Assembly: GCA_016720585.1 (NCBI GenBank)
Contig: JADKKH010000001.1
Coordinates: 248,001 to 312,000 of the forward strand
Length of the DNA stretch: 64,000 nucleotides
Source: Chitinophagaceae bacterium
GTDB lineage: Bacteria; Bacteroidota; Bacteroidia; Chitinophagales; Chitinophagaceae
Direction: 5' to 3'
Under the pieces are notes generated by a model that ran no database searches, was not told the origin of the DNA, and worked only from the letters and a program-made list of their open reading frames with translations. The position numbers and the translations under genes were made by a program. How positions within the stretch are numbered: the first letter of the stretch is position 1; the number at the start of each line of letters is the position of its first letter. This document shows, piece by piece, positions 54,272-63,700 of this stretch.

Positions 54272-54829
54272 ATGAAAAATCTTTTTGTAATGACCATCGC
54301 CCTTCTTGTTGCGATGACGGGTATGAGCCAGAAATTTTATACAAAGAATGGCCAGATAAATTTCGATGCGACATCCCCCGCTTCACCTGAAAAAATTGAA
54401 GGCATCAACCGGAGTGCTACCTGCGTGGTGGATACGAAATCCGGGAATATGCAGTTTGCCGCCTTAATGAAAGGATTTGCATTTGAAAGAGCTCTCATGG
54501 AAGAACATTTTAATGAAAATTATGTAGAGAGTGATAAATATCCCAAAGCGGAATTCAAGGGAGAAATAAAGAACAGTGATAAAGTGGATTTTACAAAGGA
54601 TGGCAATTACACTGTAAAAATAAAAGGAAAACTTACCATGCATGGAGAATCGAATGATGTGGAAACAGAAGCGAAAATCAGTATTCAAAATGGTAAAATA
54701 AAAGCAACAGCTGATTTAAATGTATTACTGTCCGACTATAAAGTATCCATACCGGGCCTGGTGGCTGATAAGGTATCGAAGACAGTTAAAATATCGGTGT
54801 CCTGCTTATTGGAACCTTTAAAAAGTTAA
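54272..54829 (+). CDS. YceI family lipid-binding protein
   Basis: 185 residues with a signal peptide (KNLFVMTIALLVAMTGMSQ). The lipocalin-like YceI fold shows NGQINFDATSP near the start, MEEHFNENYVESDKYPKAEF in the middle and LTMHGESNDVETEAKI, then ADLNVLLSDYKVSIPGLV. YceI proteins bind polyisoprenoid lipids in the periplasm and are often near cytochrome genes, as seen here. Confidence 0.9.
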   Translation: MKNLFVMTIALLVAMTGMSQKFYTKNGQINFDATSPASPEKIEGINRSATCVVDTKSGNMQFAALMKGFAFERALMEEHFNENYVESDKYPKAEFKGEIKNSDKVDFTKDGNYTVKIKGKLTMHGESNDVETEAKISIQNGKIKATADLNVLLSDYKVSIPGLVADKVSKTVKISVSCLLEPLKS

Positions 54830-54847
54830 CCCATAATTCAATTTTCT

Positions 54848-55753
54848 ATGAGAAAGCTATTATATCGATCTGCCTTAGGGATAATGGTCCTGCTTTTCAA
54901 TAGCCATTTATTTGCACAGGATGAAGATCTGCTGAAACTGTTGGGGGAGGATAAGCCAAAGAAAGAAAGAATAAAGTATGCCTTTAAATCCCCGAGAGTG
55001 ATTAATGGCCATTCCATGGAATTCCTGAATCCGGGTACGATGGATTTCAGGATACTCCATCGTTTCGGGGAATTGAACAAGGGGTATAAAAATTTCTTCG
55101 GCCTTGACCAGGCTAGTATGCGGATGGGTTTTGATTTCGGCATCCTCCAAAACCTGATGGCAGGGATTGGAAGAAGCACTTATAAAAAAGAAGTAGATGC
55201 CTATATTAAATATGCGCCTATACGGCAATCCAAAGGACCCTGGAGTTCGCCGGTAACTTTCGCACTGGTATCCGGAATTACACTGGATGGATTGCCCTGG
55301 GCAGATCCTACACGTAAAAATTTCTACACATCCCGGCTGGCATATTATTTCCAGGCAATCATTGGCCGCAAATTCAGCGAACAATTTTCTCTGCAGATAT
55401 CGCCAACAATGGTGCATAAAAACCTGGTTCAATTACAAACCGATGTCAATAATATTTATGCTATTGGCGTAGGCGGACGTATCAAGTTGTCAAAACGGAT
55501 TGCATTTACCTGGGATTATTCTCATGTCCTTATCGGCATGCCCGACAGCGGTTATTATAACCCTTTATCGGTTGGATTTGACATTGAAACAGGTGGCCAC
55601 GTTTTTCAATTGCATTTTTCCAATTCAACGGGAATGAATGAAAGGGCTTTTATTACTGAAACAACAGGTAATTGGGGAAAAGGCGAAGTGCGGTTTGGCT
55701 TTAATTTATCAAGGGTATTCCAGATAAAAAAGAAAAAAGCAGAAAAAAAATAA
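54848..55753 (+). CDS. DUF5777 outer-membrane beta-barrel protein
   Basis: 301 residues with a signal peptide (RSALGIMVLLFNSHLFA). The rest is a series of amphipathic strands (HSMEFLNPGTMDFRILHRFG; SMRMGFDFGILQNLMAGIG; YYFQAIIGRKFSEQFSLQI) ending in a strand with a basic tail (FNLSRVFQIKKKKAEKK). The pattern FKSPRVINGHSMEFLNPGTM is the DUF5777 hallmark. It is likely an outer-membrane barrel, perhaps a conduit or receptor, and follows YceI by 18 nt. Function unknown. Confidence 0.82.
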   Translation: MRKLLYRSALGIMVLLFNSHLFAQDEDLLKLLGEDKPKKERIKYAFKSPRVINGHSMEFLNPGTMDFRILHRFGELNKGYKNFFGLDQASMRMGFDFGILQNLMAGIGRSTYKKEVDAYIKYAPIRQSKGPWSSPVTFALVSGITLDGLPWADPTRKNFYTSRLAYYFQAIIGRKFSEQFSLQISPTMVHKNLVQLQTDVNNIYAIGVGGRIKLSKRIAFTWDYSHVLIGMPDSGYYNPLSVGFDIETGGHVFQLHFSNSTGMNERAFITETTGNWGKGEVRFGFNLSRVFQIKKKKAEKK

Positions 55754-55805
55754 AAGCATCCATCTACACCACCCGGGAGATTTTTAAAATTTAAAATCTA
55801 CACTT

Positions 55806-57854
55806 ATGAAGAAATTTTTTTTAGTAACAGCCATGGTGATTGGTGTTATTGGCTTTTTGTCATTAAATTCCTGTCGTCATGAATTTTCGGGTGATCGTTG
55901 TTCGCAAAACCCTATTCTCCTCAGTCTTTCAAAGACTGATGCTACACCCAGTCAGAATAACGGAGCGATCAGGGCCAGTGCCACGGGGGGCGAAGGATTT
56001 AGCTTCAGCCTGAATGGATCCCCTTTTCAGGACAGCGGATATTTCAACGGTCTGCAACCTTTTCTTACATACAATGTGGTGGTTAAAAATTCCTGGGGCT
56101 GTACGGATACAGCACAGGCTGCCATTAATGTAACAGACCCCTGTAGTGGTGTAACCGTGGCTGTTACTGCCACAAAAACAGATGCTACCCCAGGGCAGAA
56201 TAATGGAACCATAACTGCAACGGCCACCGGGGGAACTGGTTTTACATATAGTATAAACGGTGGACCCTTTCAACCAGCGGGAAGTTTTACCGGGTTAGCT
56301 ATAGGCAGTTATACCGTTACTGCGAAAAACGCAGATGGCTGTACGGGCTTTGCACAGGTTACGATTGTAACAAATGATCCCTGTGCCGGTGTAACAGTTG
56401 TTGTAACAACCACAAAGATAAATCCAACAATCGGCCAGTCAAATGGTAGCATCACAGCAACAGCTACAGGAGGTAGTGGTTTTACTTATAGTATTAATAA
56501 TGGAGCTTTTCAAGCGTCTGGAACATTTACAGGTTTACCAGCAGGCAACTATACTATTACTGCAAAAAGTTCAATTGGTTGTATTGGAATAACTACCGTT
56601 ACACTCACGGCTACGGACCCATGTGCCGGCATTACTGTTGTAGTGACCACCACACAGGTAAACCCAACAGCCGGTCAATCCAACGGAAGTATTACGGCTT
56701 CGGCAACGGGGGGAACAGGTTTTACATACAGCTTAAATGGCGGAGCTTTCCAGGCATCTGGATTATTTTCTGGGTTGGCAGCGGGAAATTATATAGTAAC
56801 TGCAAAAAATTCTAATGGTTGCCTGGGCACTGTAACGGTAGCCCTGGGTTCTACCAATCCCTGCCAGGGAATAACTGTGGTTGTTACAACAACTCAGGTA
56901 AATCCAACAATCGGCCAGTCAAACGGTAGTATTACCGCAACTGCTTCGGGCGGTACGGGATTTACATACAGTCTTAATGGAGGTACCTTCCAGGCATCCG
57001 GTACATTCACTGGTTTAGCAGCAGGAACATATACGGTAACTGCAAAAAGTTCAGTAGGTTGTCTGGGTTCGGCTACCGTAACACTTATAGCTGTTGATCC
57101 GTGCAATGGTGTTACTATTATTGTAACTACCACTCAGGTAAATCCCACAACAGGACAATCCAATGGAAGCATTACTGCAACTGCTTCAGGTGGCACCGGA
57201 TTTACGTATAGTCTTAATGGAGGTGCCTTTCAGGCATCCGGTACTTTTTCTGGGTTGGCAGCAGGAACCTATACCGTTACTGCCAGAAGCTCCTTGGGCT
57301 GTTTAGGTTCAAAATCGGTTACATTAGTTGCAGTAAGCCCATGTACAGCGATCAATATTATTATTACCACTGTCGTTGTAAATAATACGCCTTGTACCAC
57401 ACCTGCTGTCGGAAGTATTACAGTAACTGCAACAGGCTCGACCGGGTTTACGTATAATATTAATGGCGGAGCCTACCAGGCAAGCAATGTGTTTTCTGCT
57501 TTAGCAGCCGGAAATTATACCGTGGGAGTAAAAGATATTAACGGGTGCACTAAAACAGCAACAGCTACAGTAGGCAATGCGGCATCAGGTCCTTTGTTTG
57601 CCCAGATGCGGACATTGATATCCACCCGTTGTAACGGTTCAGGTTGTCATATTGGTACAGGAAATAATGCCGCCGGCTATAATTTTGATAGTGACTGTAA
57701 CATTGTTTCTAAATGGACGCAGATAAATCATACCTGCGTATTGTACACATCGGGCTGGGTAAGAATGCCCAAGAGTCCTCAACCATTTTTTACAGCAGCA
57801 GAAAAACAAAAAGTTACTGACTGGATAAATGCCGGACACAGGTTTACTGATTAA
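55806..57854 (+). CDS. SprB-repeat lipoprotein with a C-terminal haem-like motif
   Basis: 682 residues. Leader with a possible lipobox at C23 (GFLSLNSC). Seven tandem repeats of about 80 residues (240 bp at the DNA level from 56132 to 57331) follow, each with DPCxGVTVVVTTTxxNP, SNGSITATATGGTGFTYS, NGGAFQASGTFTGL and AAGTYTVTAKSS segments, the SprB repeat pattern of gliding and adhesion proteins. Repeats 4-6 are nearly identical. The C-terminal 90 residues have C-NGSG-C-H (a CX4CH motif like that in the first cytochrome gene) and a WINAGHRF helix. No T9SS sorting domain is evident. I infer a haem domain carried on a repeat stalk. Confidence 0.78.
   Translation: MKKFFLVTAMVIGVIGFLSLNSCRHEFSGDRCSQNPILLSLSKTDATPSQNNGAIRASATGGEGFSFSLNGSPFQDSGYFNGLQPFLTYNVVVKNSWGCTDTAQAAINVTDPCSGVTVAVTATKTDATPGQNNGTITATATGGTGFTYSINGGPFQPAGSFTGLAIGSYTVTAKNADGCTGFAQVTIVTNDPCAGVTVVVTTTKINPTIGQSNGSITATATGGSGFTYSINNGAFQASGTFTGLPAGNYTITAKSSIGCIGITTVTLTATDPCAGITVVVTTTQVNPTAGQSNGSITASATGGTGFTYSLNGGAFQASGLFSGLAAGNYIVTAKNSNGCLGTVTVALGSTNPCQGITVVVTTTQVNPTIGQSNGSITATASGGTGFTYSLNGGTFQASGTFTGLAAGTYTVTAKSSVGCLGSATVTLIAVDPCNGVTIIVTTTQVNPTTGQSNGSITATASGGTGFTYSLNGGAFQASGTFSGLAAGTYTVTARSSLGCLGSKSVTLVAVSPCTAINIIITTVVVNNTPCTTPAVGSITVTATGSTGFTYNINGGAYQASNVFSALAAGNYTVGVKDINGCTKTATATVGNAASGPLFAQMRTLISTRCNGSGCHIGTGNNAAGYNFDSDCNIVSKWTQINHTCVLYTSGWVRMPKSPQPFFTAAEKQKVTDWINAGHRFTD
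56132..57570 (+). repeat. tandem 240-bp repeats inside the SprB gene
   Basis: Unit starts recur near 56132, 56373, 56611, 56851, 57091 and 57331. The copies from 56611 to 57330 are most alike, indicating recent duplication or gene conversion. Confidence 0.75.
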
Positions 57855-57906
57855 GAAAAAAAATAGATCAATTATAGAAATAAGAAGATGTCTGGGAATA
57901 AATTTT

Positions 57907-57985
57907 TTTGCCACGAAGGCACAAAGTCACGAAGAAAAGAGAATTTGAATTTCAAAACTTTGTGTCTCTGTGCCTTCGTGGCAAA
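57907..57985. repeat. REP-like inverted repeat
   Basis: TTTGCCACGAAGGCAC (57907-57922) and GTGCCTTCGTGGCAAA (57970-57985) form a 16-bp perfect inverted repeat around an AT-rich centre with CACGAAG and CTTTGTG half-sites. It lies between the SprB gene and the ChaN gene. The left arm matches the interrupted repeat at 17621. Confidence 0.75.
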
Positions 57986-58021
57986 TATTCTTTTTTGTAT
58001 TTTAGGATAACCTTTAATTTT

Positions 58022-58867
58022 TTAGTAGGTTTTCTTTAATCCCGGGTCGGTGATAATTATATAATCACCCAGGTGACTGAAAGCTGACCAGTCAGGATTG
58101 GCGAAAGAACTGTCGCTGAAACAACTGATGTTAAAAATTTTTAATCCGGCTTTTCTTTTTTGTAATTGTTCGGCCGTGCCTAATTTTTCGTCGCAATGAA
58201 AACGGCCGACCATATGAAAAATTTTTTGGTCTTTATTTTTCCGCCAGTACTGGTAAATACTATTAGCCATACCGGCATCCCATAGACTCTGGCTGTAAAA
58301 AATGCGGGCATTACTGGTGCCGGGGCTGCCCCCTTTCATGAACTCCATAAATTTATCCCGGTATCTTCCGGTAGCCGTATCATAAGGAAGGTGTGGTAAA
58401 AATTTCTTAGAAGCTTTGGGCAAACTGTCTAATGACCTCATTCCCTTCCGGCCCACCATATTTACATAACGCCTTGGTGGGTTAGCCGCAATCACTGCCA
58501 GGTTATTTTTTTTAGCTATTTCCACAGCCGGTTTATAATCTTTATAATTAGTCCAGGCCCTGGCTTCTTTGATAAACCGTTCTTCACTGATAAAACCGGT
58601 GAGGTATTCATTGACAACCAGTTGGCAATCCGTTTCAAACATTTCCATGCTCAGGGCCAGTTTATTGCCATATTCTTTTTGCAGGGCATTGAAGATTGTT
58701 GCTTCCAGGAAATGCCCGGCGCTATCATTATGTTCTTCCCCGAAGAATAACACCTGTGCATCCTTACAATCTGCCGCAATCTGCTCCGGTGTGGTTAGTT
58801 GTTTGGTATGGGTATTATAGATTTTATAGTACTTCTCCAGGCCTGACTGGGAAAAAGGATGACGCAT
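58022..58867 (-). CDS. ChaN-like haem-binding family protein
   Basis: 281 residues. Family hallmarks: AQVLFFGEEHNDSAGHFLEA near the start, LALSMEMFETDCQLVVNEYL, and HMVGRFHCDEKLGTAEQL near the C-terminus. ChaN family members (Haem_bd_uptake domain) bind haem between two monomers and are normally lipoproteins. Here no signal sequence is visible and a stop codon lies directly upstream of the ATG, so the N-terminus may be truncated or the protein is cytoplasmic. It is divergent from the di-haem peroxidase gene. Confidence 0.8.
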   Translation of the reverse strand: MRHPFSQSGLEKYYKIYNTHTKQLTTPEQIAADCKDAQVLFFGEEHNDSAGHFLEATIFNALQKEYGNKLALSMEMFETDCQLVVNEYLTGFISEERFIKEARAWTNYKDYKPAVEIAKKNNLAVIAANPPRRYVNMVGRKGMRSLDSLPKASKKFLPHLPYDTATGRYRDKFMEFMKGGSPGTSNARIFYSQSLWDAGMANSIYQYWRKNKDQKIFHMVGRFHCDEKLGTAEQLQKRKAGLKIFNISCFSDSSFANPDWSAFSHLGDYIIITDPGLKKTY

Positions 58868-58971
58868 ATATTAAGAAACTAAAAAAAACAAAAAATACTC
58901 TCATCGGAAATTTGTTGTGTTGATGTACTTAACAAATGTAAGTGCAATAGTAATGAAAACCACACAACTCG

Positions 58972-58979
58972 TAAATTTG
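58972..58979 (+). promoter_or_regulatory. -7 box of the di-haem peroxidase gene
   Basis: TAAATTTG, 4 nt before the ATG at 58984. No clean -33 box. Confidence 0.45.
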
Positions 58980-58983
58980 CAGT

Positions 58984-60054
58984 ATGAGAAAAAGGTGGGT
59001 CATCCTGGCATTATGGATTAGTATTTTGGCCTCCGTATCTTTTACCGGCAATAACGAGGAAGCCGATCACCTGCGGAATATATATTCCCTGAATCCCGGT
59101 AAATGGCCTGCACCCTTTATAGATGCCGGAGTGCCATGGAATGAACTGGGCTTACTACCGGAAAGTCCTGTTGAAAAACAAAAAGATTCGTTGAAACAAT
59201 TGATTGAACTGGGAAAAATGTTGTTCTTCGATACACGACTCAGCAGCTCTGGTAAAATAAGCTGCGCCACCTGCCACCAACCGGAACTGAACTGGACAGA
59301 TGGAAAAGAAAAGTCCATCGGACATGAAGGGGCTGTAAATAAAAGAAATTCACCCAGCATTCAAAACAGTTGGTTCTATAACCGGTTGTTCTGGGATGGC
59401 CGTTCTAAAGATTTACAGGATCAGGCCTTTGCCCCGATTAACAGTGAATCAGAAATGCATAGCGAAATGCATGAAGTGATGCAAAAGCTCAGCCGTAGCA
59501 AAGGATACAAGGAAATGTTCACTAACGCTTTTGGTGATGATGAAATCAATCCTTTCCTTATGACAGAAGCAATAGCCACATTTGAGAAAACAATTATAAG
59601 TGGGACAAGCCGGTTTGATGATTTTCTGGCTGGCGATAAAAAAGCATTAACCAACAGCGAACTAAGAGGGCTTCATTTATTTCGCACGAAAGCCCGGTGT
59701 ATGAACTGCCACAACGGGCCCTTATTTTCCGATAATCAATTTCACAATAGCGGGTTTTCGGGTGGGGATGCCGGTTATTATAATGTGACACATAAGGATA
59801 CTGATAAAGGAAAATTTAAAACACCTTCTTTGCGGGATGTGGCCCGTACCGGACCCTGGATGCATGACGGGCAGTTTAATGACCTCGGACAAATTATCAG
59901 CCGGTACAGTCTTGCTAAATTCCCTCCGGGCGAAGCTGATGCACTGCTGCAGAATCTGGGCCTGAATAATAGAGAACAAAAAGACCTCCTGGCTTTTTTG
60001 AAAGCTATTTCGGCGGCACCACGGGATTTTACTAAACCGATTTTACCCCAATAG
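58984..60054 (+). CDS. di-haem cytochrome c peroxidase (MauG/CcpA type)
   Basis: 356 residues with a signal peptide (KRWVILALWISILASVSF). Two CXXCH motifs: C94-AT-C97-H98 and C239-MN-C242-H243. Other landmarks: LGKMLFFDTRLSSSGKISC, RNSPSIQNSWFYNRLFWDGR, and KFKTPSLRDVARTGPWMHDG near the C-terminus. Reduces hydrogen peroxide in the periplasm with electrons from a small cytochrome, or acts like MauG on a protein substrate. Divergent from the ChaN-like gene with 116 nt between. Confidence 0.92.
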   Translation: MRKRWVILALWISILASVSFTGNNEEADHLRNIYSLNPGKWPAPFIDAGVPWNELGLLPESPVEKQKDSLKQLIELGKMLFFDTRLSSSGKISCATCHQPELNWTDGKEKSIGHEGAVNKRNSPSIQNSWFYNRLFWDGRSKDLQDQAFAPINSESEMHSEMHEVMQKLSRSKGYKEMFTNAFGDDEINPFLMTEAIATFEKTIISGTSRFDDFLAGDKKALTNSELRGLHLFRTKARCMNCHNGPLFSDNQFHNSGFSGGDAGYYNVTHKDTDKGKFKTPSLRDVARTGPWMHDGQFNDLGQIISRYSLAKFPPGEADALLQNLGLNNREQKDLLAFLKAISAAPRDFTKPILPQ

Positions 60055-60076
60055 GCAACTATTTCAGCCTAAAAGC

Positions 60077-60084
60077 TATCTTTG
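60077..60084 (+). promoter_or_regulatory. -7 box upstream of the DUF4920 gene
   Basis: TATCTTTG, 36 nt before the ATG at 60121, giving a normal A-rich leader. No clear -33 box. Confidence 0.35.
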
Positions 60085-60120
60085 CTCTCCAATTATTCAA
60101 AAAAAATAAAAATGATAATC

Positions 60121-60597
60121 ATGAAGAAATTATTTCTGACAGTAGCCATTGCCGGTCTCGGTTTTATGGCCAATGCCCAGCCACCGGCCGGTGATGCAAA
60201 ACCCGGTGAATGGTATGGAGAAAAAGTTATTACAGAAGGTGCGGTAAACATCAACGATGTTGTGGCTAAGATCAACGATGGGGCAGAATTTCCGGATGCA
60301 AAAATAAAAGCCAAAATTGTAGAGGTATGTCCCAATAAAGGCTGCTGGCTAAAACTGGAACTGAACAATGGTGAAACGGCCACGGTGAAAATGAAGGACT
60401 ATGGATTTTTCCTTCCGCTTGCGGCCAAAGGAAAAACGGTGGTGATTGACGGCGAGGTAAAAATGAAAACCACTTCGGTTGCCGAACTGCGTCACTATGC
60501 GGAAGATGCCAAAAAATCAAAAGAAGAAATTGAGGCTATTACGCAACCCAAAAAAGAACTGAAAGTGATGGCCAAAGGAATTGTGGTTGTAGAATAA
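60121..60597 (+). CDS. DUF4920 family secreted protein
   Basis: 158 residues from ATG 60121 (an ATG at 60112 is also in frame). Signal peptide KKLFLTVAIAGLGFMANA. The domain is an OB-like fold with the DUF4920 hallmarks: AKIVEVCPNKGCWLKLEL (two cysteines) and MKDYGFFLPLAAKGKTVVIDGEV, then ELRHYAEDA. The CPNKGCW stretch suggests a metal or redox site. Function unknown. An intrinsic terminator follows. Confidence 0.85.
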   Translation: MKKLFLTVAIAGLGFMANAQPPAGDAKPGEWYGEKVITEGAVNINDVVAKINDGAEFPDAKIKAKIVEVCPNKGCWLKLELNNGETATVKMKDYGFFLPLAAKGKTVVIDGEVKMKTTSVAELRHYAEDAKKSKEEIEAITQPKKELKVMAKGIVVVE

Positions 60598-60617
60598 AAT
60601 AGTTTTCTAACTATGTC

Positions 60618-60648
60618 AAGGCTGTTCTGAAAAGAGCAGCCTTTTTTT
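60618..60648 (+). terminator. intrinsic terminator of the DUF4920 gene
   Basis: AAGGCTGTTCT (60618-60628), loop GAAA, AGAGCAGCCTT (60633-60643), one G-U pair, then a T-run. Loop and closing pairs match the terminator at 14544. Confidence 0.88.
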
Positions 60649-60663
60649 GTGTAACCTGTATTC

Positions 60664-60693
60664 ATCTGTGTCAATTCGTGTTAATCTGTGGCT
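60664..60693. repeat. three tandem decamers in the ileS upstream region
   Basis: ATCTGTGTCA, ATTCGTGTTA, ATCTGTGGCT: three 10-bp units. Short direct repeats of this style are common intergenic sequences in many bacterial genomes. Confidence 0.55.
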
Positions 60694-60740
60694 AAAACGG
60701 CTGTTTATTTCCTTAACTTCGCCACCATTTTAGAACGGAT

Positions 60741-63700
60741 ATGAGTGCTAAATACAAAGAGTTTTCAGGATTAAATCTACCGGCTTTTGAGGCGGAACTA
60801 CTGGCCAGATGGACGGAGAACCAGGCTTTTGAAAAAAGTGTGTCCCTCCGGGAAGGCGCTGTCCCCTTTGTATTTTATGAGGGTCCGCCCAGTGCCAATG
60901 GTATGCCCGGAATCCACCACGTTATTTCCAGGACCATGAAGGACCTGGTATGTCGCTATAAAACCATGAAAGGTTTCCAGGTAAAAAGAAAAGGCGGTTG
61001 GGATACACATGGTCTGCCCATTGAACTCGGGGTAGAAAAAGAACTCGGCATCACCAAAGAAGATATCGGTAAAAAAATTTCGGTTGAAGACTATAATAAA
61101 AAATGCCGGGAAGCGGTACTACGCTATAAAGACAAATGGGATGATATTACCCGTAAGATGGGTTACTGGGTTGACCTGGATGACCCCTATATCACTTTTA
61201 AAAATGAATACATTGAAACACTCTGGTGGATACTGAGTGAGTTGTATAAAAAGGGATTGCTTTACGAAAGTGTGAGCATTCAACCGTACTCTCCGGCAGC
61301 CGGCACTGGGTTAAGTTCACACGAACTGAACCAGCCGGGAACGTATAAAGATGTTAAGGATACGAGTGCCGTGGCGATGTTCAAAGCCTCTCCAAACCCC
61401 TCCGCAGGAGGGGCTTACAGTAACCCTGCCATCAATAATATTTTTTCTGCAATCACGGAGTCTGATAAGTCTCCCTCTCCGACAGGAGAGGGTTGGGGTG
61501 AGGCATTCTTCCTCGCATGGACCACAACCCCATGGACATTACCCAGCAACCTGGGATTAACTGTTGGAGGGAATATTGATTATGTATTGGTTCAAACATT
61601 CAATCCTTATTTGCATAACCCGATATATGTAATTCTTGCCAAAGCCTTACTGGGAAAATATTTCAAACCAGAAGGAGAGAACGGTGATTTTGAAAATTAT
61701 ACTGCGGAAATAAAATTAGTACCCTGGAAAATCATTAAAGAGTTTAAGGGAAAAGATCTCGAAGGTTGTGAATATGAACAACTCCTGCCTTATGAAGCCA
61801 ATTCATTAAAAGCTATTGAGGAAATAACCCCCGGTGCAAAACCTTTCCGCGTAATGGTGGATAGTTTTGTTACCACCGAAGATGGTACCGGTATTGTTCA
61901 CACTGCCCCTGCCTTTGGAGCAGATGACTATAAAGTAGGTAAAAAATATAACATCGGAATTTTGACCATGGTGGACAGGCAGGGAAAATTTGTGGAGGGC
62001 CTGGGAGAGTTCAGCAACCGCTATGTAAAAAATTATACGGACGACCCGAATTATGTGGATGTGAATGTGGATATAGCCGTAAAACTTAAAAAAGAAAACC
62101 GGGCCTTTAAAGTAGAAAAATACGAGCACAATTATCCGCATTGCTGGCGAACTGATAAACCTATCCTTTATTACCCGTTGGATGCCTGGTTCATCAAGAC
62201 CACGGCCGTAAAAGAAAGAATGGTAGAGCTGAATAAAACCATCAACTGGAAACCTAAATCTACCGGCGAAGGCCGCTTTGGTAACTGGCTGGAGAATATG
62301 GTGGACTGGAACCTCAGCCGCAGTCGTTTCTGGGGAACACCATTACCTATCTGGAAGACAGAAGACGGAGAAGAAGAACTTTGTATCGGATCAATTAAAG
62401 AATTACTGACTGAAGCGAATAAAGCGGTTAATGCCGGAGTCGTTAAAAGTCTCCCCTTTAGGGGAGATTTAGAGGGGTTGGATCTTCACAAACCCTTCGT
62501 TGATGATATCATTCTCGTAAGTAAATCAGGTAAACCCATGAAACGGGTTCCTGATTTGATCGACGTTTGGTTTGATTCCGGTGCTATGCCTTATGCCCAA
62601 TGGGGATTACCTAAAGAGAGAGAGGGAATGAATCCTACCAAAGAAGAATGTCTTACTTATTGGCGGAGTCTTCAAGGCTCCTCCCCCTTGCGGATGCCCG
62701 ATCCCGCCAAATGGGCGGGAGAAGGGCAGGAACGAAGTTCGTGGGAGGGGGCCGATTATATCGCCGAAGGCGTTGACCAGACAAGAGGCTGGTTCTATAC
62801 GCTTCATGCTATCGGTGTGATGCTGTTTGATAGTGTAGCTTATAAAACCTGTGTATCAAACGGGTTGGTGCTCGATAAGAACGGCAACAAGATGAGCAAG
62901 CGGCTGGGCAATGTGGTTGACCCCTTCAAAACCATTGAAACATTTGGAGCTGATGCCACCCGCTGGTATCTCGTTACCAATGCATCACCCTGGGATAACA
63001 TGAAGTTTGACCTCGATGGCATCAAAGAAGTGCAACGTAAATTCTTTGGAACACTTTATAACACCTATCAATTCTTTGCGCTTTATTCCAACGTAGATGG
63101 ATTTGCTTTCAAAGAAGAATATATTCCGGTAGCACAACGGCCGGAGATCGACCGCTGGATACTTTCCTCGCTTAATACCGTAATAAAAAAAGCCACAGCT
63201 TATATGGACGATTACGAGCCCACACAGGCGGGCCGTGTGATCGAAGATTTTGTGGATGAGCATCTGAGTAACTGGTATGTCAGGCTATGCAGAAGACGTT
63301 TCTGGAAAGGTGAATACGAACAGGATAAGATATGTGCTTATCAGACTTTGTATGAATGTTTGGAAACCATCACCCGGTTGATTGCACCGATTTCACCTTT
63401 CTTCAGTGATGTTGTTTTCCAAAACCTAAATACAGTAACAGGAAGATTTATAAATGCAGATGGCAGTAAAGTTGAATCTGTGCATCATATTAGTTACCCT
63501 GATATTGATGCGACCGAGCATCCCCCAACTGGGGGCAGGGGGGCCATTGATTTGCCTTTGGAAGAAAGAATGCAACTGGCCCAGGATGCCTCTTCATTAA
63601 TATTATCACTTCGGAAAAAAACAAACCTGAAAGTTCGCCAGCCTTTGCAAAAAGTACTGATACCGGTTTTAAGTGCTTCCATGAAGGAACAATTGTTACA

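Noticed and set aside
56132..57570. The 240-bp tandem repeats as an assembly duplication
   Set aside because: The repeats differ from one another at many positions and match the SprB domain pattern, so they are genuine protein repeats, although the copy number could still be miscounted.
60664..60693. CRISPR-like array before ileS
   Set aside because: The units are 10 bp with no spacers; it is a simple tandem repeat.
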